From Udeniomyces pyricola (Eukaryota; Basidiomycota; Tremellomycetes; Cystofilobasidiales; Mrakiaceae), in the NCBI GenBank assembly GCA_039545295.1, contig BCIK01000001.1, forward strand, positions 1,302,001 through 1,366,000: a DNA stretch of 64,000 nucleotides, read 5' to 3'. Below the pieces are notes generated by a model. That model made no database searches, was not told the origin of the DNA, and saw only the letters and a program-made list of their open reading frames with translations. Shown piece by piece: positions 47,025 to 58,159 of this stretch. How positions within the stretch are numbered: position 1 is the first letter of the stretch; the number at the start of each line of letters is the position of its first letter. Both the position numbers and the translations under genes were made by a program.

Positions 47025-48388
47025 ATGCTCTTCAACTTGTTCAAATCCGCCCCTACCGTCGTCTCTCAATCAAGTAAGAAGACCCTCCTCGCCACCGCCA
47101 CTCTTCGCTCCCTCAAGCCTACCCGAGCCATAGTCCTGCCCCAAGCCAACGCCGCTTCCAACCTCTTCATCACCAAAGCTTTCTCTACTTCTCCCGCTAC
47201 CATGTCTTGTAAGCAGCCACTCTAGCCCAACCCAACCCAAATACGACGACCCAAACGCGTCCATACGGCCTTGCCCATGCCCGATGAGCCATATCAGCGA
47301 ACGACCTCGGCGGCTGACTCCTTCCTTATCCTCAATCAAACACAACGATCCCATCCGACCCGTCTACCTCCTACATCGTGGCCCCAAAAACAGCTGAAAC
47401 TTACTCTGCCGGATCCAAGGCCAAGTCCGAGTCTGAGTGGCAGACGATCCTCTCTCCCGCGCAGTTCAGGGTCATCCGAGAGAAAGGTGAATGAAGGAAC
47501 CCCATTATACCCATCATCTCTCCTTTCCGGGGTTTCCCCCTCCTCATCCCATCACCATCCTCGATCTCGCTGACTGATGATTCCACTCCGACGTCACTCT
47601 GTTCTTCAAGGAACCGAGCGACCTGGTTCGTCCGAGTATGACAAGTTCCACCCGGCCAGCGGCGTGTTTGCGTGTGTCGGTTGTGGAACTCCTTTGTACA
47701 AGGCCGACCACAAATTCAAGTCTGGCTGCGGTAAGTGGTCCACGATAGCATATGGATTTTCTTACCTCAAAATTGTATAAAACAAAACAATGAAGAACTC
47801 ACAATTGGTGCCTTTGGGTTTCTACATATCAAACTATCCTGGGTCTTGCTTTTTTTTTGTTGCTTCTTGTTCTTGTTGGTTAAGGCTGGCCTGCGTTCTA
47901 CGATGCGTTCCCTGGCGCCGTCAGCCGACACGAGGACCGAAGTATGTTCTCCGTTCGAACCGAGGTTAGTTTCCCCCCAGCTCCTTCTTCACTTCCTTCC
48001 GATCCGTGTCGGCGGCGTTCGATAGTTACCCTCTGATGCCTCTTTGCTCTACCTCGTTCAGATCACATGCACCAACTGCGGCGGTCACCTCGGCCATGTC
48101 TTCAAAGGCGAGGGGTTCAACACGCCCACTGATGAGGTGAGTTTAAGATTTTGCAGATGGATAGGACGGGGGGGGGGATGATGATGATGAAAGGAGAGGA
48201 AAGGGTTTAATTACCTGTGTTCCTTATCAACCCATGTCTGATTGTCTAAACTGAAACCCCCCATCGGATTCCGTTTAACCCTTTTCCCTAACCCTCGTCC
48301 ATGTTTGCTACGTGTTCCTTTTATCTCCAAACAGCGACACTGCGTCAATGGCATTACTCTCCGACACATTGACGACGCGACCAAGTAG
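47025..48388 (+). CDS. MXR2: Peptide methionine-(R)-sulfoxide reductase (MsrB)
   Basis: Six exons: 47025-47208, 47394-47486, 47611-47730, 47885-47964, 48062-48136 and 48335-48388 (201 aa). The MsrB domain runs from about residue 75: WQTILSPAQFRVIREKGTE, FACVGCGTPL (C114, C117), CGWPAFYDAFPGAV, ITCTNCGGHLGHVF (C162, C165) and RHCVNGITL with catalytic C187. The four CxxC cysteines bind zinc. The enzyme repairs R-methionine sulfoxide in proteins with thioredoxin. The first ~60 residues are rich in Ser/Thr/Lys/Arg, a mitochondrial presequence. An in-frame ATG at 47202, exactly where a cytosolic form would start, suggests two products. Longer in-frame starts near 46839 exist and are less likely. 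Confidence 0.92.
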
Positions 48389-49453
48389 ATTGAGCGCGTT
48401 GGACTGGACTGGATTGGAGTGGAGTGGACTGGATTGGGCTGCGCGCGCTGTGAGAATACTAGAATCGGAGAGCGGGCCAGCTTACTTTCAGCCCCCTTTT
48501 GTATGATCAGCTACTATCGATCTCGTTCCGGGTTATGTATGCAAGGTTTTTACCTGAATGTCAGAGTCAGACGGGGGGGTAAGGGGGGGGAGAGAGAATG
48601 TTGAGTGGTGAATTGTTGGGAGTTTGGCCAGTTGGACTTGTGAGCGAGCATCTGCTGATGGTTGGAAGCCTTAATGGAGTGTTACAAAAGTTGCCTCATC
48701 TCTCACAGAAACTATGTACTGTACAGTACTGTTGTTAGGAAAGAGGGAGGGAGGAGGAGGGGATCAATCGACTGGACTGCTGAGGTCTCTTTTTTCGTTC
48801 TTTGAAGTCGATGAAGTACAGTCTAAGGTTATACAGGTCCGACGTCATACCACTTTAGTAGTCCGCAATGCATCCATTCAAAAGGAACCGACCAACAGGT
48901 CCCCCAGGCGAGATACATATATATGTATTCTCTCCTATTCTATCTTGCTGTAACAATATTGCGAAGAATCTGTTCCTGTATTCCGCGGGAACCGATCTCA
49001 AAGAGACGGAGATCGAGGCAATCATTATTGGCTCTATTGTATGTACGATGAATTGACAAGATCTGAAGATTGCGAGGTATTCGAGGTATTGGATTGGAAG
49101 GAATAGAGGAGAAAATTGTAGCGAAGCGCGCGAAGACAAGACGACCTAATAAAAACGAAAGTAAAATGGTTCAGGTGGAGGAGATAACGAGGTGCCTGAA
49201 AACAAACAACATTGGAGATGATAAAGACTATTCAAGGACTTTGTGAGCAAGAGATGACGTGAGATGGATATGAGAAAGATAAATCATGTGGAGGAAGGCA
49301 AACATCTGGGAACGCAGACCATCAAATGACCTTGTATGCAAGAGATAACGCGAGATAATCATGAGCAGACGTGGAGGAAAGGATACTGGGGGACCATGCG
49401 ATTCGTACGAAAAAAAAACCAGGAGAGGGCAAAAAGGAGGAATGAGAGCAAGA
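48389..49453. other. Convergent intergenic region MsrB / CPL1-like gene
   Basis: It contains a GGACTGGATT-type imperfect repeat just after the MsrB stop (about 48399-48440), a GTACTGTACAGTACTG inverted repeat near 48717-48732, and a diverged tandem duplication at 49232-49390. No gene is supported. Confidence 0.5.
49232..49390 (+). repeat. Diverged ~80-90 bp tandem duplication
   Basis: Copy one (about 49232-49310) and copy two (about 49322-49390) share the ordered words GCAAGAGAT.ACG.GAGAT, ATGAG and GTGGAGGAA ending in CTGGG, with small gaps. It lies in the 3' flank of the CPL1-like gene. Confidence 0.6.
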
Positions 49454-50690
49454 CTAATACTGTAGCAGAGGTAAAGGCGACGAGCCAGCTATGATGGGAA
49501 GCTCGATGCAAGCCGATCCAGTCAGGGAGCGAGTGTATCCTCGACGGCAGGACTGGACTACACATCGTGAATCGATGCAAGCCACCGAATCGACGTGAGA
49601 AATCTCTGCGCAGTCTTCGCCTTGACGTTGGCCGGCGAAAGGAAATTTGCAGCCGCCGCCTAACGATCCATCGACAGAAGGAAGGACGACCAAGTCAAGG
49701 GGGTACATGCAGCCATGAGGTCAGTCCGCTGCGACAATAATCTCGGTTCGAATCAAAACCTCGACAGCAAACAACTCACAACTTTCTAGATTGACTCTGA
49801 GATCCAAGCATTCGTAGCCTTCTCTCGCGACCGTTCGCCGCCTGGAGTTTCCAGGCACAGCACATGCCGTTTGACCAGCCTTGCATGCTCCCAGACTACG
49901 GGCGTGAAGATCGACGGTTCGCTTCCCGGCTGTAGCGGCGGAATTGGCCGCACAAACGTTTTGACCGCTAGTAGTTGAAAGGGTGGTGCCCGTCGGACAA
50001 GAGCATTGCGCGGTCGTTCCAGAGCAAGCTGTTGAGACGAAGAAGAATAAACCAATCAACAGGTGATGCGGAGAGAGAGAGAGGGAAAACGTCGCAATCA
50101 GCTGTCAGTCATCTGAACCAAGATTGCCGGGTCGAAAAGGAACTCGACGTACTGAAAGAGCATTTGGTGGTTGAACAGGTAGAGACGGCATTATTGGGGT
50201 AACTGCATGTCGCCTTTTGCTGGTTGATTTGGGCTACAGCCGAAGCGGACAGAACCTGAAGTGCGGCAGTAGCAGCTGGAAATCGATTCAAAGAATATGT
50301 CAGTACCAATTACCAAGTCGGTTGGCTCTGCCTCGACCCGTAACACGATAAGACATTTACTAACAATTCTCGATAGATCCTCGCAAAGACATATGTCAGC
50401 GAGCGTTGCTGCGTCGACAACGACATTCAGTGTGGCTCCTGCGGCGATAGCGACGGCGACGGTGACTTTGGGTGTTGTTGGTGCGACTCGGGCCTACATA
50501 TCAGATCGGTGAAGGCAATCAACCTATGAATATCAGTTGGGCAGACCTAACTTGTCATGTGTGGTGTGAAGAGGGACTCCATGCTGCGACGACTTACGCA
50601 GAGCACCGCAGACGCCAACAAAGTCGTTTGAGCGTGAGCAAGTGAGCCAAGGGCGAGGGTCAAAAGTACGGTGCGGACGAGACCGTGCAT
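49454..50690 (-). CDS. Secreted cysteine-rich protein with CPL1-like C-terminal domain
   Basis: Five exons: 50690-50598, 50493-50361, 50275-50153, 50028-49780 and 49659-49454 (267 aa). The N-terminus is a clear signal peptide (MHGLVRTVLLTLALGSLAHA). A Thr/Val/Ala-rich part with paired Cys follows. The last third has the CPL1-like pattern: GYECLDLRVNLESCGGC, then DCAEI...DSVACIDSRCVVQSC and a GYTRSLTGSAC end. This domain is frequent in basidiomycete secreted proteins; Cryptococcus Cpl1 is the named example. Function here is unknown; extracellular or wall location is inferred. There is no GPI-type tail. The exon 2 donor GTAAAT was chosen over GTTAGT four bases before because only it keeps phase. 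Confidence 0.83.
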
Positions 50691-52823
50691 GCCGGTCGGT
50701 ACGAGGTTGGAGAGGAAGGTGTGAGAGTTTCTGGGCGCGCCGGGGAGTCAGTCGACCAAGATCCTTTGCAANGGGGGGNGGGGGGGGGGGGAAGGCAAGT
50801 ATTGAATATCAAAGCGTGAAGAGGAGATGGATCGATGATCTGTCAGGACGCAGGATTGACAGCAAAAACAAGATGAGAGGTGCACGTTATGCCCTACTGA
50901 AGTAGAGCTTGGTGCAATCAGCTTTTACAGAGAACGATTGGAAGCAATTCCTTGAGTGCCGGATCGAGATTCAACGTTCAACGTTCATGTACTATATGAA
51001 TCGAACGTCGATCTCCTGAGCGCCTGACAGCTGTCCAGCCTTAGCGTTATAAGCTGATGAGATGAGGTCCACCGGCGAGGAACATGAGGTCCACTAACGA
51101 GGACTGAGGATCGAGAGACTAGTGAGACGTCCGCTGAAGAGTATGATATCCGAATGAATGGCGAGTTTAACGATCAGCTAGCAAGACCATCAGTCCGGAT
51201 CCGTAGCAGCGATCGTCGTGGTAGAAGCTGGGAGATCGGAAGGAGAAGAATGAGGATGCAAAACACAGGATCTCGGTTATGACGGTAAGCCGGTGAGTGA
51301 AGTTGGCGAGGCAGATGAAAGGGATGCCAACATTCAAAATTTGGCTTTGTTTGGTTCAGCAATACATCCGGTGGTCGCCTTGGGCAACCCGACGCCGCCC
51401 GACGTTGTCGAGCGATGCTCGATGCACGTTGCATGTTACACGATGGTTGAACGCGTTACGTGCCGGCTTTCCAATGGTGCATGATATCTTCCGACTTCCC
51501 GGACTTCCTCTCGAAGCTTTATGCACATGTCAATCATTTCGTAACCGCGTTATCTTCGGTCTGATCAAATCTTCGCTGGCACCTATGTACCTTGTATATG
51601 ATCATCGATACACAGTTAACAGACATGACGCACGAGTGGGTATATTATACGAGTCGATGATCAACGAGGCCGTGTGCGCCGTGTCATAAAGTATAACTAA
51701 TGATATGATCGATCATCTTACATGTGCACGGATCAAGCAACGCCGGCGCATATAAGCCGAACGTTATACCAACGCGTTACGCACATCAATAACGCCGGCG
51801 AGTATAACCGGAGTTCAAAATTCAACTGTCAACTTTAAATTACGTTGATCGTCGAGATTTGGCATGAATAGCTCCGTACTCAGACTGCGATCGGGCATGA
51901 GCCGGCGCTGCAAGAAACGTTTCCTCCAATCATGCGGGATAAAGCTTCGAGCTTTCAGCTGGCCCAGAGATCCAAGATAATATCGGTAAGAAGTTCATGA
52001 TACTCATCAAGAGAGGTTTCTCGAAATACGATAGAAAGAATTGGAAAAGTAAAAGAAGGGAAAGCTGATCAAGGAGACGAGTAAAGCAAAGAAGCAAACG
52101 ACGAGCGGAAAGGTATTGAAGGATTTCGAGATATTTAAAAAGAAGGAGAAACAAAGGGAGGTGAGAAGGTCGTTGTTAGTACAAGAGGGACTCGCGAGGA
52201 AGATCACTGAGAGAAAGAAAGAACGAGCAGCAGACTAATAGCGCGAGGACAAAGAGGAAACAAGGGGAGATACGAGGAGAGATGAAGTAAGATGGTTGTG
52301 GATGATGAAGTATGTCGAGAGACAGAGAGGGGAAATAGGGAAGAGCATGTGGAAGAAGAGTGGCGGTGGCAAGACTAAATATGGATGCAAAACAGCTCAA
52401 AAAAGATGTTGGGGCAGAGGCTCGAGGGGAAACCCGAAAGGTGGGCAGGAAAAAAACAGAGGCCGAAACGGTGGATGATGGTGCTTGTGAGGTTCATGAT
52501 GTGTGATGTGAGGAGAGAGGCAACGCTACATGAGAAGGAAGGAGATGGAAAAGGACAGAACAAACTCAGACTGGAAAGGGAAACATAAGGTTGGGGAGAT
52601 AGAGTACGAGACCGATACAAAGCAACGAAGAGAGGAGGTCAAGGAACACAAAGAAGGGAGAAGCAGATTGGAGCGGGCTGAGTTGAATGAGAGAGAGACC
52701 ATGACGAAGAAGGAAAAGCAAACGAGATTACAACTTCCCGATCAGCACGAGAGAGAGGTGAAACAACGACCAGAGTTGAGTCCAGAATGAAACAGTGGGA
52801 GGCAAGCTAGAACGAGATCACGT
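50691..52823. other. Gene-poor region with short repeats and strand asymmetry
   Basis: 2.1 kb without a supportable gene. It has ambiguous bases in a G-run (50772, 50779), a direct repeat around ATGAGGTCCAC (about 51062-51105), a second direct repeat built on AACGCCGGCG (51739-51815), palindromic GATCGATC words near 51705, and strongly purine-rich + strand sequence from about 52000 to 52790. The last part is the 3' flank of the PUF gene. Confidence 0.5.
51739..51815 (+). repeat. Two imperfect copies of a palindromic AACGCCGGCG element
   Basis: Copies at 51739-51765 and 51791-51815 share AACGCCGGCG.RTATAA.CCG.R.GTT with a 52-bp period. CGCCGGCG is self-complementary, and GTTATACC with ACGCGT fills the spacer. 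Confidence 0.6.
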
Positions 52824-55174
52824 CTAGCGAAGCTTGGGAATGACGTTCGAGGGCATGAGACCAAGCTATAGAGAGCAAAGCAACAAATCACAACCGACTG
52901 ATAAGCTGCTGGGCGACGTGTAAAATTGCCCCACCAGAGATAAGCGCAAATCTTACCTGACGAAGGCAGTCGTTGCCCGACTGTGAGCCTCGGATGGACA
53001 CAATGGAGGCCCTACAAGCATCCTTGAGCTTGACCTTTTCATTCGTGCTGAGCAGCGTCCAGATGAAGGAGAGATGGCCCGGCCCAACGACGGCGCCGGC
53101 GACTTCGACGACAGGCGCTGCGTGCCCAGGCTCGGACGAGCAGAGGGTGTCAATGTACTTCTCGACGCCAGGTCGACCGAGCTCGAGAAGGGCGGTGCGA
53201 AGGAAAGAGATACCGTGGTGACCAACAGCAACTGGGTGAGGCGAGGTGACGAGAGCATCCAGGATGGTGCAGCGCAGAGCGGCGTTACCGAGGAGCTTGG
53301 AGATCAGGAAGCTGAGGCAAAGACAAGTGAATTCAGACTTCAGCATTCATGTTACCTTGGTTCGAAACATATCTCAGGACAGATAAACTCACTGCCCCCA
53401 ACCACCGTTGGCGATGCGAGAGATGTGCTGGATCACCTCGAACAGAACGGGCTGCATATAAGACCTAGAGGGCCATGTCTCAAAGACTTGCTGGACCGAG
53501 ATACTGTAGCAGGCGACAAGAGGTCGGCAATTAGTCTCGGTTCGAGCTGTTCGAGAAGTGCGAAATTAGAGTGGACCTGAACTCACGTGCCGTTTTCGGT
53601 TGAAGTCGCACACTCAGCCCACTTGCCCCGCATCTCACGCAGGACGAGATCGAAGACTTCAAAGTCGTTCGCCTTCTTGCTAGATTCAAAGAGTGATTTC
53701 CACAATCGACGAGCGCCCGTCTGGAAAGACTCGGCCACACCAATTCGGATGAGGTCGGGAATGAGCAGAACCTGATGCAAGGATATGTAATGATTAGCGT
53801 TGGCTGGTCAGTGACTGCACTCACATCTATAGGTTCATGGTCATGGCCGAGGCAGAGACTAGGCGAAGAACTCACTCGGATGTCATCAAACTCGGCGGCC
53901 TTACAAACGACGTGGGTCCCGTACTTGTCGTTGGCGAGCTTGAGAAGGTGCTCGCGGATGCCCTCGTAAACGTCCATTCTCGCTCGCGGACCACCGCATT
54001 CGATGAGCTGCTGGACAAGATAGCTGTGCAGAGGCAAGAGAGATAGAGAAGCGTGAGTCATGAGTCCTGTGAAAGAACATTTAGCAACATTGGACGATCG
54101 ACTGACTTTCCGTTGGCCGTTTGGGCGAGGCCAATGAGCTCGGCCAGGATGGCATCCTGAACGACGGTCTCGAGCGGCTGGCCTCGAAGCTGGTGGACCT
54201 TGGAGATCAGGAAGTTGACAGCAAACTTGAGAGCATGACCCTCTTGAGCTGAGCGTTGGACCCGGTGCGCGAGCGTCCAGGTAAGGGAGCGGTAGTCGTG
54301 CGGGAGGACGAGCGAGTACGAGAAACTCTGAGAGAGGATGCGGGCGATCACCTCTGGGTGGGGCTCCCAAGGACGCTGTTGACGAAATAAGAATAGCCAA
54401 GTTAATCAATAATAAGCCCAAATCTAAGCCGGAGAGATTACGAGCAGAGTGTGAGACCAAAGCGGGTAACGAACCGAACCCGGGTGAAGATCGCTTGATT
54501 CGCCAATGACGCCCATGGCGACCTTCACAGCAGTGTCGAGCTGGCTGGACGAGTCGGACCTGGTGTCCCGGTAGATGATGTGCTCGTCAGATGATCCCTG
54601 TACACGGCGCATTAGAAAAGATGAAGGCGAAGAGGAAGAAAGAGGTATGCGTCCGATAGAGTGTCAACTCTAAGAGCGGGAAGCGGTGACCCAAACAAAC
54701 GAGAGAGGGGCTTACGCTATCGCTACCCTTTCGTACCCGCTCCTTGAGGGAAATGTTCTCATCCCTCAATTGAAGCATCATGGCTGTCTGATTGTTGAGC
54801 TTGGCCTCCATCTATCAGGGAACGAGGATGACGGACAAGGTGCACCGGACGCGATAAAAAGAAAGGGTAGCCATGAAACGACGGGTAATCAGCCTTTTGA
54901 GCGGGACGAAGCATTGCTGCGGCATCATGTCCACGCCGGTTTCCGGCCCGTCTGGACTAACCTGCTTGATCTTGCGGGTCAAGATGTCAAGGGCGAGGTC
55001 CTTGCTCGGGGGAGAGATGGCCTTATCGTCGCTCCAGATGGATCCACTCGAGAACGAGTGCGGGAGCGAGGGTCGCTTAGGGGGAAGGTAATCATCCTGG
55101 GAGGCTCGCCTGAACCAGTTGTTGGTGACGACGTCGTCAGAGGGGTCAAAGATGGAGGCATGAAGCATGGACAT
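52824..55174 (-). CDS. Pumilio/PUF-type RNA-binding repeat protein
   Basis: Nine exons: 55174-54962, 54811-54716, 54597-54442, 54375-54107, 54023-53876, 53771-53587, 53503-53393, 53311-52957 and 52865-52824 (524 aa). A short N-terminal region and a predicted coiled coil (LNNQTAMMLQLRDENISLKE) precede helical repeats. The clearest Pumilio-like units are HLLKLANDKYGTHVVCKAAE and RIANGGWGHFLISKLLGN; NYLVQQLIECGG is another. PUF repeats bind single-stranded RNA in 3' UTRs, one base per repeat. Several repeats are degenerate, so RNA specificity cannot be read. The C-terminal MPSNVIPKLR motif is encoded in a separate 42-nt exon and looks conserved. More 5' exons cannot be excluded. It is divergent from elongin A. 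Confidence 0.78.
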
Positions 55175-56217
55175 GGCAGCAAATATCTGGCTGATGGATG
55201 GAGTGTTGCGAGAGATTGGATTGTAGAATTAAGCACGGCTAGCGGGCAGAAAGAATCGATGGGCAAGAGACAGGGTGAGAGCTAGAAGTGGGAGGAGGGG
55301 AGGAGATTTATTATGAGATGATTTGGATCTGAGCGGGATGTATGCTGGAAGTTGGGAGCGAGCGAATGGCAGGAAAGAAGGGGAGGTGGGGGAGGGGGGA
55401 GGAGGGAATTGGACGGTGGGACGTTGAAGAGCGACGCACGCAAGCGAGGGCAGAGAAGGGAAGGGGCAGAGAGCGGGTTGAGAGATGGTGGTGAGGGAAG
55501 AAAGCAAGGCAGGAAGAGTAGGACCAAGGTGAAGAAGACGAGGTCCTTGTATCACCTTGACCAAGGTGTCTCATCGCGGTCCGTATCCCAACGCGACCAG
55601 GACGGGACGGGCCGATACTCGAGATCACATCAAGGGCAGGCCGAGAACCCCATGAGCGAACCAATCCATGAGTTCCAAATCACTGTTAGTCAAGCGACGG
55701 TCCAGTTTGAGAGTGGCCGATCGAGGCAAGGGAAGAAGGATCGATGAAGGATTAGTTCGATTAGTCCACGATGCAAACATACAAACGTGAGAGAGGGATC
55801 AGCCAATTATTTATGACGACCATGCGACGGTTGATCCGGTCGATGAGCGCGTGAGCGGTTACACTTAAAGCTTAAGCAACCAGCCGGACGCGCACACGGA
55901 CGAGGGAACATGCATGCTGACACAGCACAGGCCACGTGTCCATGCGGGCTGTGTGGTCAAGCCGACGTCAGACGTCACGCGTCGGAATCGCCAGACTCGC
56001 AACGAATATCTGTATATCTGGCGCTCCCTGGCTCGCGCCAGCGCCCTCTCCGACTCCTCTTTGATTCTCGAGGCTCGTGCTCTACCTTCTTCCTGATAAC
56101 TGAACGGCTGGAGCAGTCTCCACAGCGCAGGCCTCCCCTATCATCCGTTCCTCTTCGCCTTACAGCTCACCCTATCATCCTCGACGTCTTTCGCATGGTC
56201 CCACTATCCACCCTAAC
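55175..56217. promoter_or_regulatory. Divergent promoter PUF protein / elongin A
   Basis: 1.04 kb between two start codons. Near elongin A there is an E-box CACGTG at 55933-55938 and, 26 bases on, two ACGTCA half-CRE words (about 55964-55978). The PUF side is purine-rich on the + strand. No gene is supported. Confidence 0.45.
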
Positions 56218-58159
56218 ATGCCACCTAAGAACCCCCCCTTCGATCCCATATCTCTCCGGCTTGTCCCTGGTCCGGTCCCCAGCCTCAAGTCGCTCGCGTT
56301 GAGAGGTGGGTTGTTGCTCCCCCTCCTCTCCGGCTTCTCCTCCTATGATCTTCTCCTTCGCGACTACACGCTTGCCATCGGTTTCTCATTGAGCTGGCCA
56401 TGCCTTTACCTTCTTTTCTTCTTTTTTTTTCTTCCTTCTCTACGCTTATCTAGTCGTCACATCACACCTGGCCATTCTTGAAGACGTCGGTGATGCACCT
56501 TACGACCTCGTTGCCCCCATCCTAGCCCAATGCAGCGCGTCCAAGCTAGCAACGCTCGAGCTGGCCTCTCCGGTGAGTCGGGATTTCGTCCTTGTTCCCT
56601 TGTCCATATAGGACGACGACCTGACCGTGCGCTTGGTGGTTTTCAACAGCATCTCAAACCTGATTCAAGAGGTAGGATATCTCACTCGATCAATAAAATA
56701 GAAATAATAAAGAACAATCACCTGCTTCAGCCGAACACACGCCGTTGCATGACGTCTCGTTGCTCACGCTCCTCCACGCCCGTCGCGTCTTCGAACCCTA
56801 TCTTTCGTTGTCTGCAGCCCTATGGAAGCCACACACACTCAAGGACTTTTTTGAGGTATGTCTGAGGTCACTGACAGAATACTAGCTCTGCTCCAACGCT
56901 ATTCTTCTTGCTCGATTGACGCCCTCGGACTATGTGTTCTTCCCGCATACATCAGGTCCGAATTGCGTACGACAAAGGCGAGCTCAAAGAACCTAAGTCG
57001 TGGAGAAAACTATACATCGTGAGATATATTTTTTTGCCTTGCTATGTCACCACCTCCCTATCCCTGTCGGCTTGTGTGGTTATTCCACCATTAAATTTCG
57101 ACCAGAACCGACCGTTGACTCACTCATGCTTTTGCTTCCCGAACCATCCGGGGCGTCGTTCTTTCACCTGCCCTAGGCCTCGCATGAAGCGCGTCAAGAA
57201 AAAGAGGCTTCAAGCCGAGCTAGGCTGCGAGAGTCCTATGCCAACTCTGAAGGTCGACGTCAGGAGCGGAAGCTGGTATACGTACCGACGCTCAAGGCCG
57301 AACCATCCAAGAAAAGTTGGTAGCCCCCTTGCTGCCATCAACGTTGGATCGTCGTTGCGCGTGCTGACATTCCTTCCCATTCACCCCTACCGTAGGCCAC
57401 TGGTCATCCTCGACGACACCTAAACCTCCTCCTTCGCTTCTGAACAAGGTCAAGGCCAAGACGATTTCGTACGCTCAGAGTTTCAAATCTCCCGTCTCAA
57501 CGCTCTGCCGCCCAAATACTTCGTCTACATCTTCCCGATCCTCATCGTCCTCGGCTCCTCAACCCCGGTCCCATCCTTCCGTGCCTGCCTACCGTCCAAG
57601 TGCTGTCTCTACCCCTGCTATGATCTCCACCCATGCAACCGATCCCGACAAACCTCGCTTCACCATCTCTGAACGCAACGCATACCAACGCAAAGTCCCC
57701 CGACCCAAGCCGGCCTACATCCCTCCGCCCATCCAGAAGTCTGACGAGAAGAAAGCGCCCAGCGTGAATTTCTTTGCGCAGAAGAAGCGGGTCGTCGGAC
57801 TGGCCGGCTCGCCTCCGGTCGTAACGGTATCAACGACGGGCCACAGGAAACCTTCTCTCACTACCTCTTCACCTGGATCTTCATCAAACCAAACATCCCC
57901 GCCTTCTTCGCACGTCTCCAATCGTGCTTTAACCCCGACGCTTCTTCCCTCCAAAAACCCTACATCATCAAGACCCATCCTCAGTTACCTAGAAGATCCA
58001 TCTCGAATTCCTCAACCTATGACCGCGACGGGTCCCAAGGCGTCTTTTGCTCCGCCTTTCACCCCCCAAACGTCGCCTCCCATTCCACGAGCGACCATCG
58101 CTCGTAAACGGGAACCTACCTCGCTGTTCCTACCTCCAAAGAGGAAAAAGACGACTTGA
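56218..58159 (+). CDS. ELA1: Elongin A (SIII transcription elongation factor subunit)
   Basis: Seven exons: 56218-56305, 56454-56572, 56650-56671, 56731-56855, 56956-57018, 57177-57315 and 57396-58159 (439 aa). The elongin A domain begins HLAILEDVGDAPYDLVAPIL, with ASPHL continuing through the 22-nt exon 3 (HLKPDSR). It continues LWKPHTLKDFF and ELKEPKSWRKLY, an F-box-like region expected to bind elongin C, then a charged helix (EARQEKEASSRARL). The C-terminal half is disordered, Pro/Ser-rich, and ends in PPKRKKTT, a likely nuclear signal. In fungi Ela1 with Elc1 and cullin 3 ubiquitinates stalled Pol II. Using the longer in-frame stretch before exon 3 (from 56608) would put exon 4 in the wrong frame, which supports the micro-exon. 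Confidence 0.85.

Noticed and set aside
52530..52790. 86-aa Glu/Lys/Arg-rich + strand frame
   Set aside because: Arises from purine-rich 3'-flank DNA; no start context, splice partner or family.
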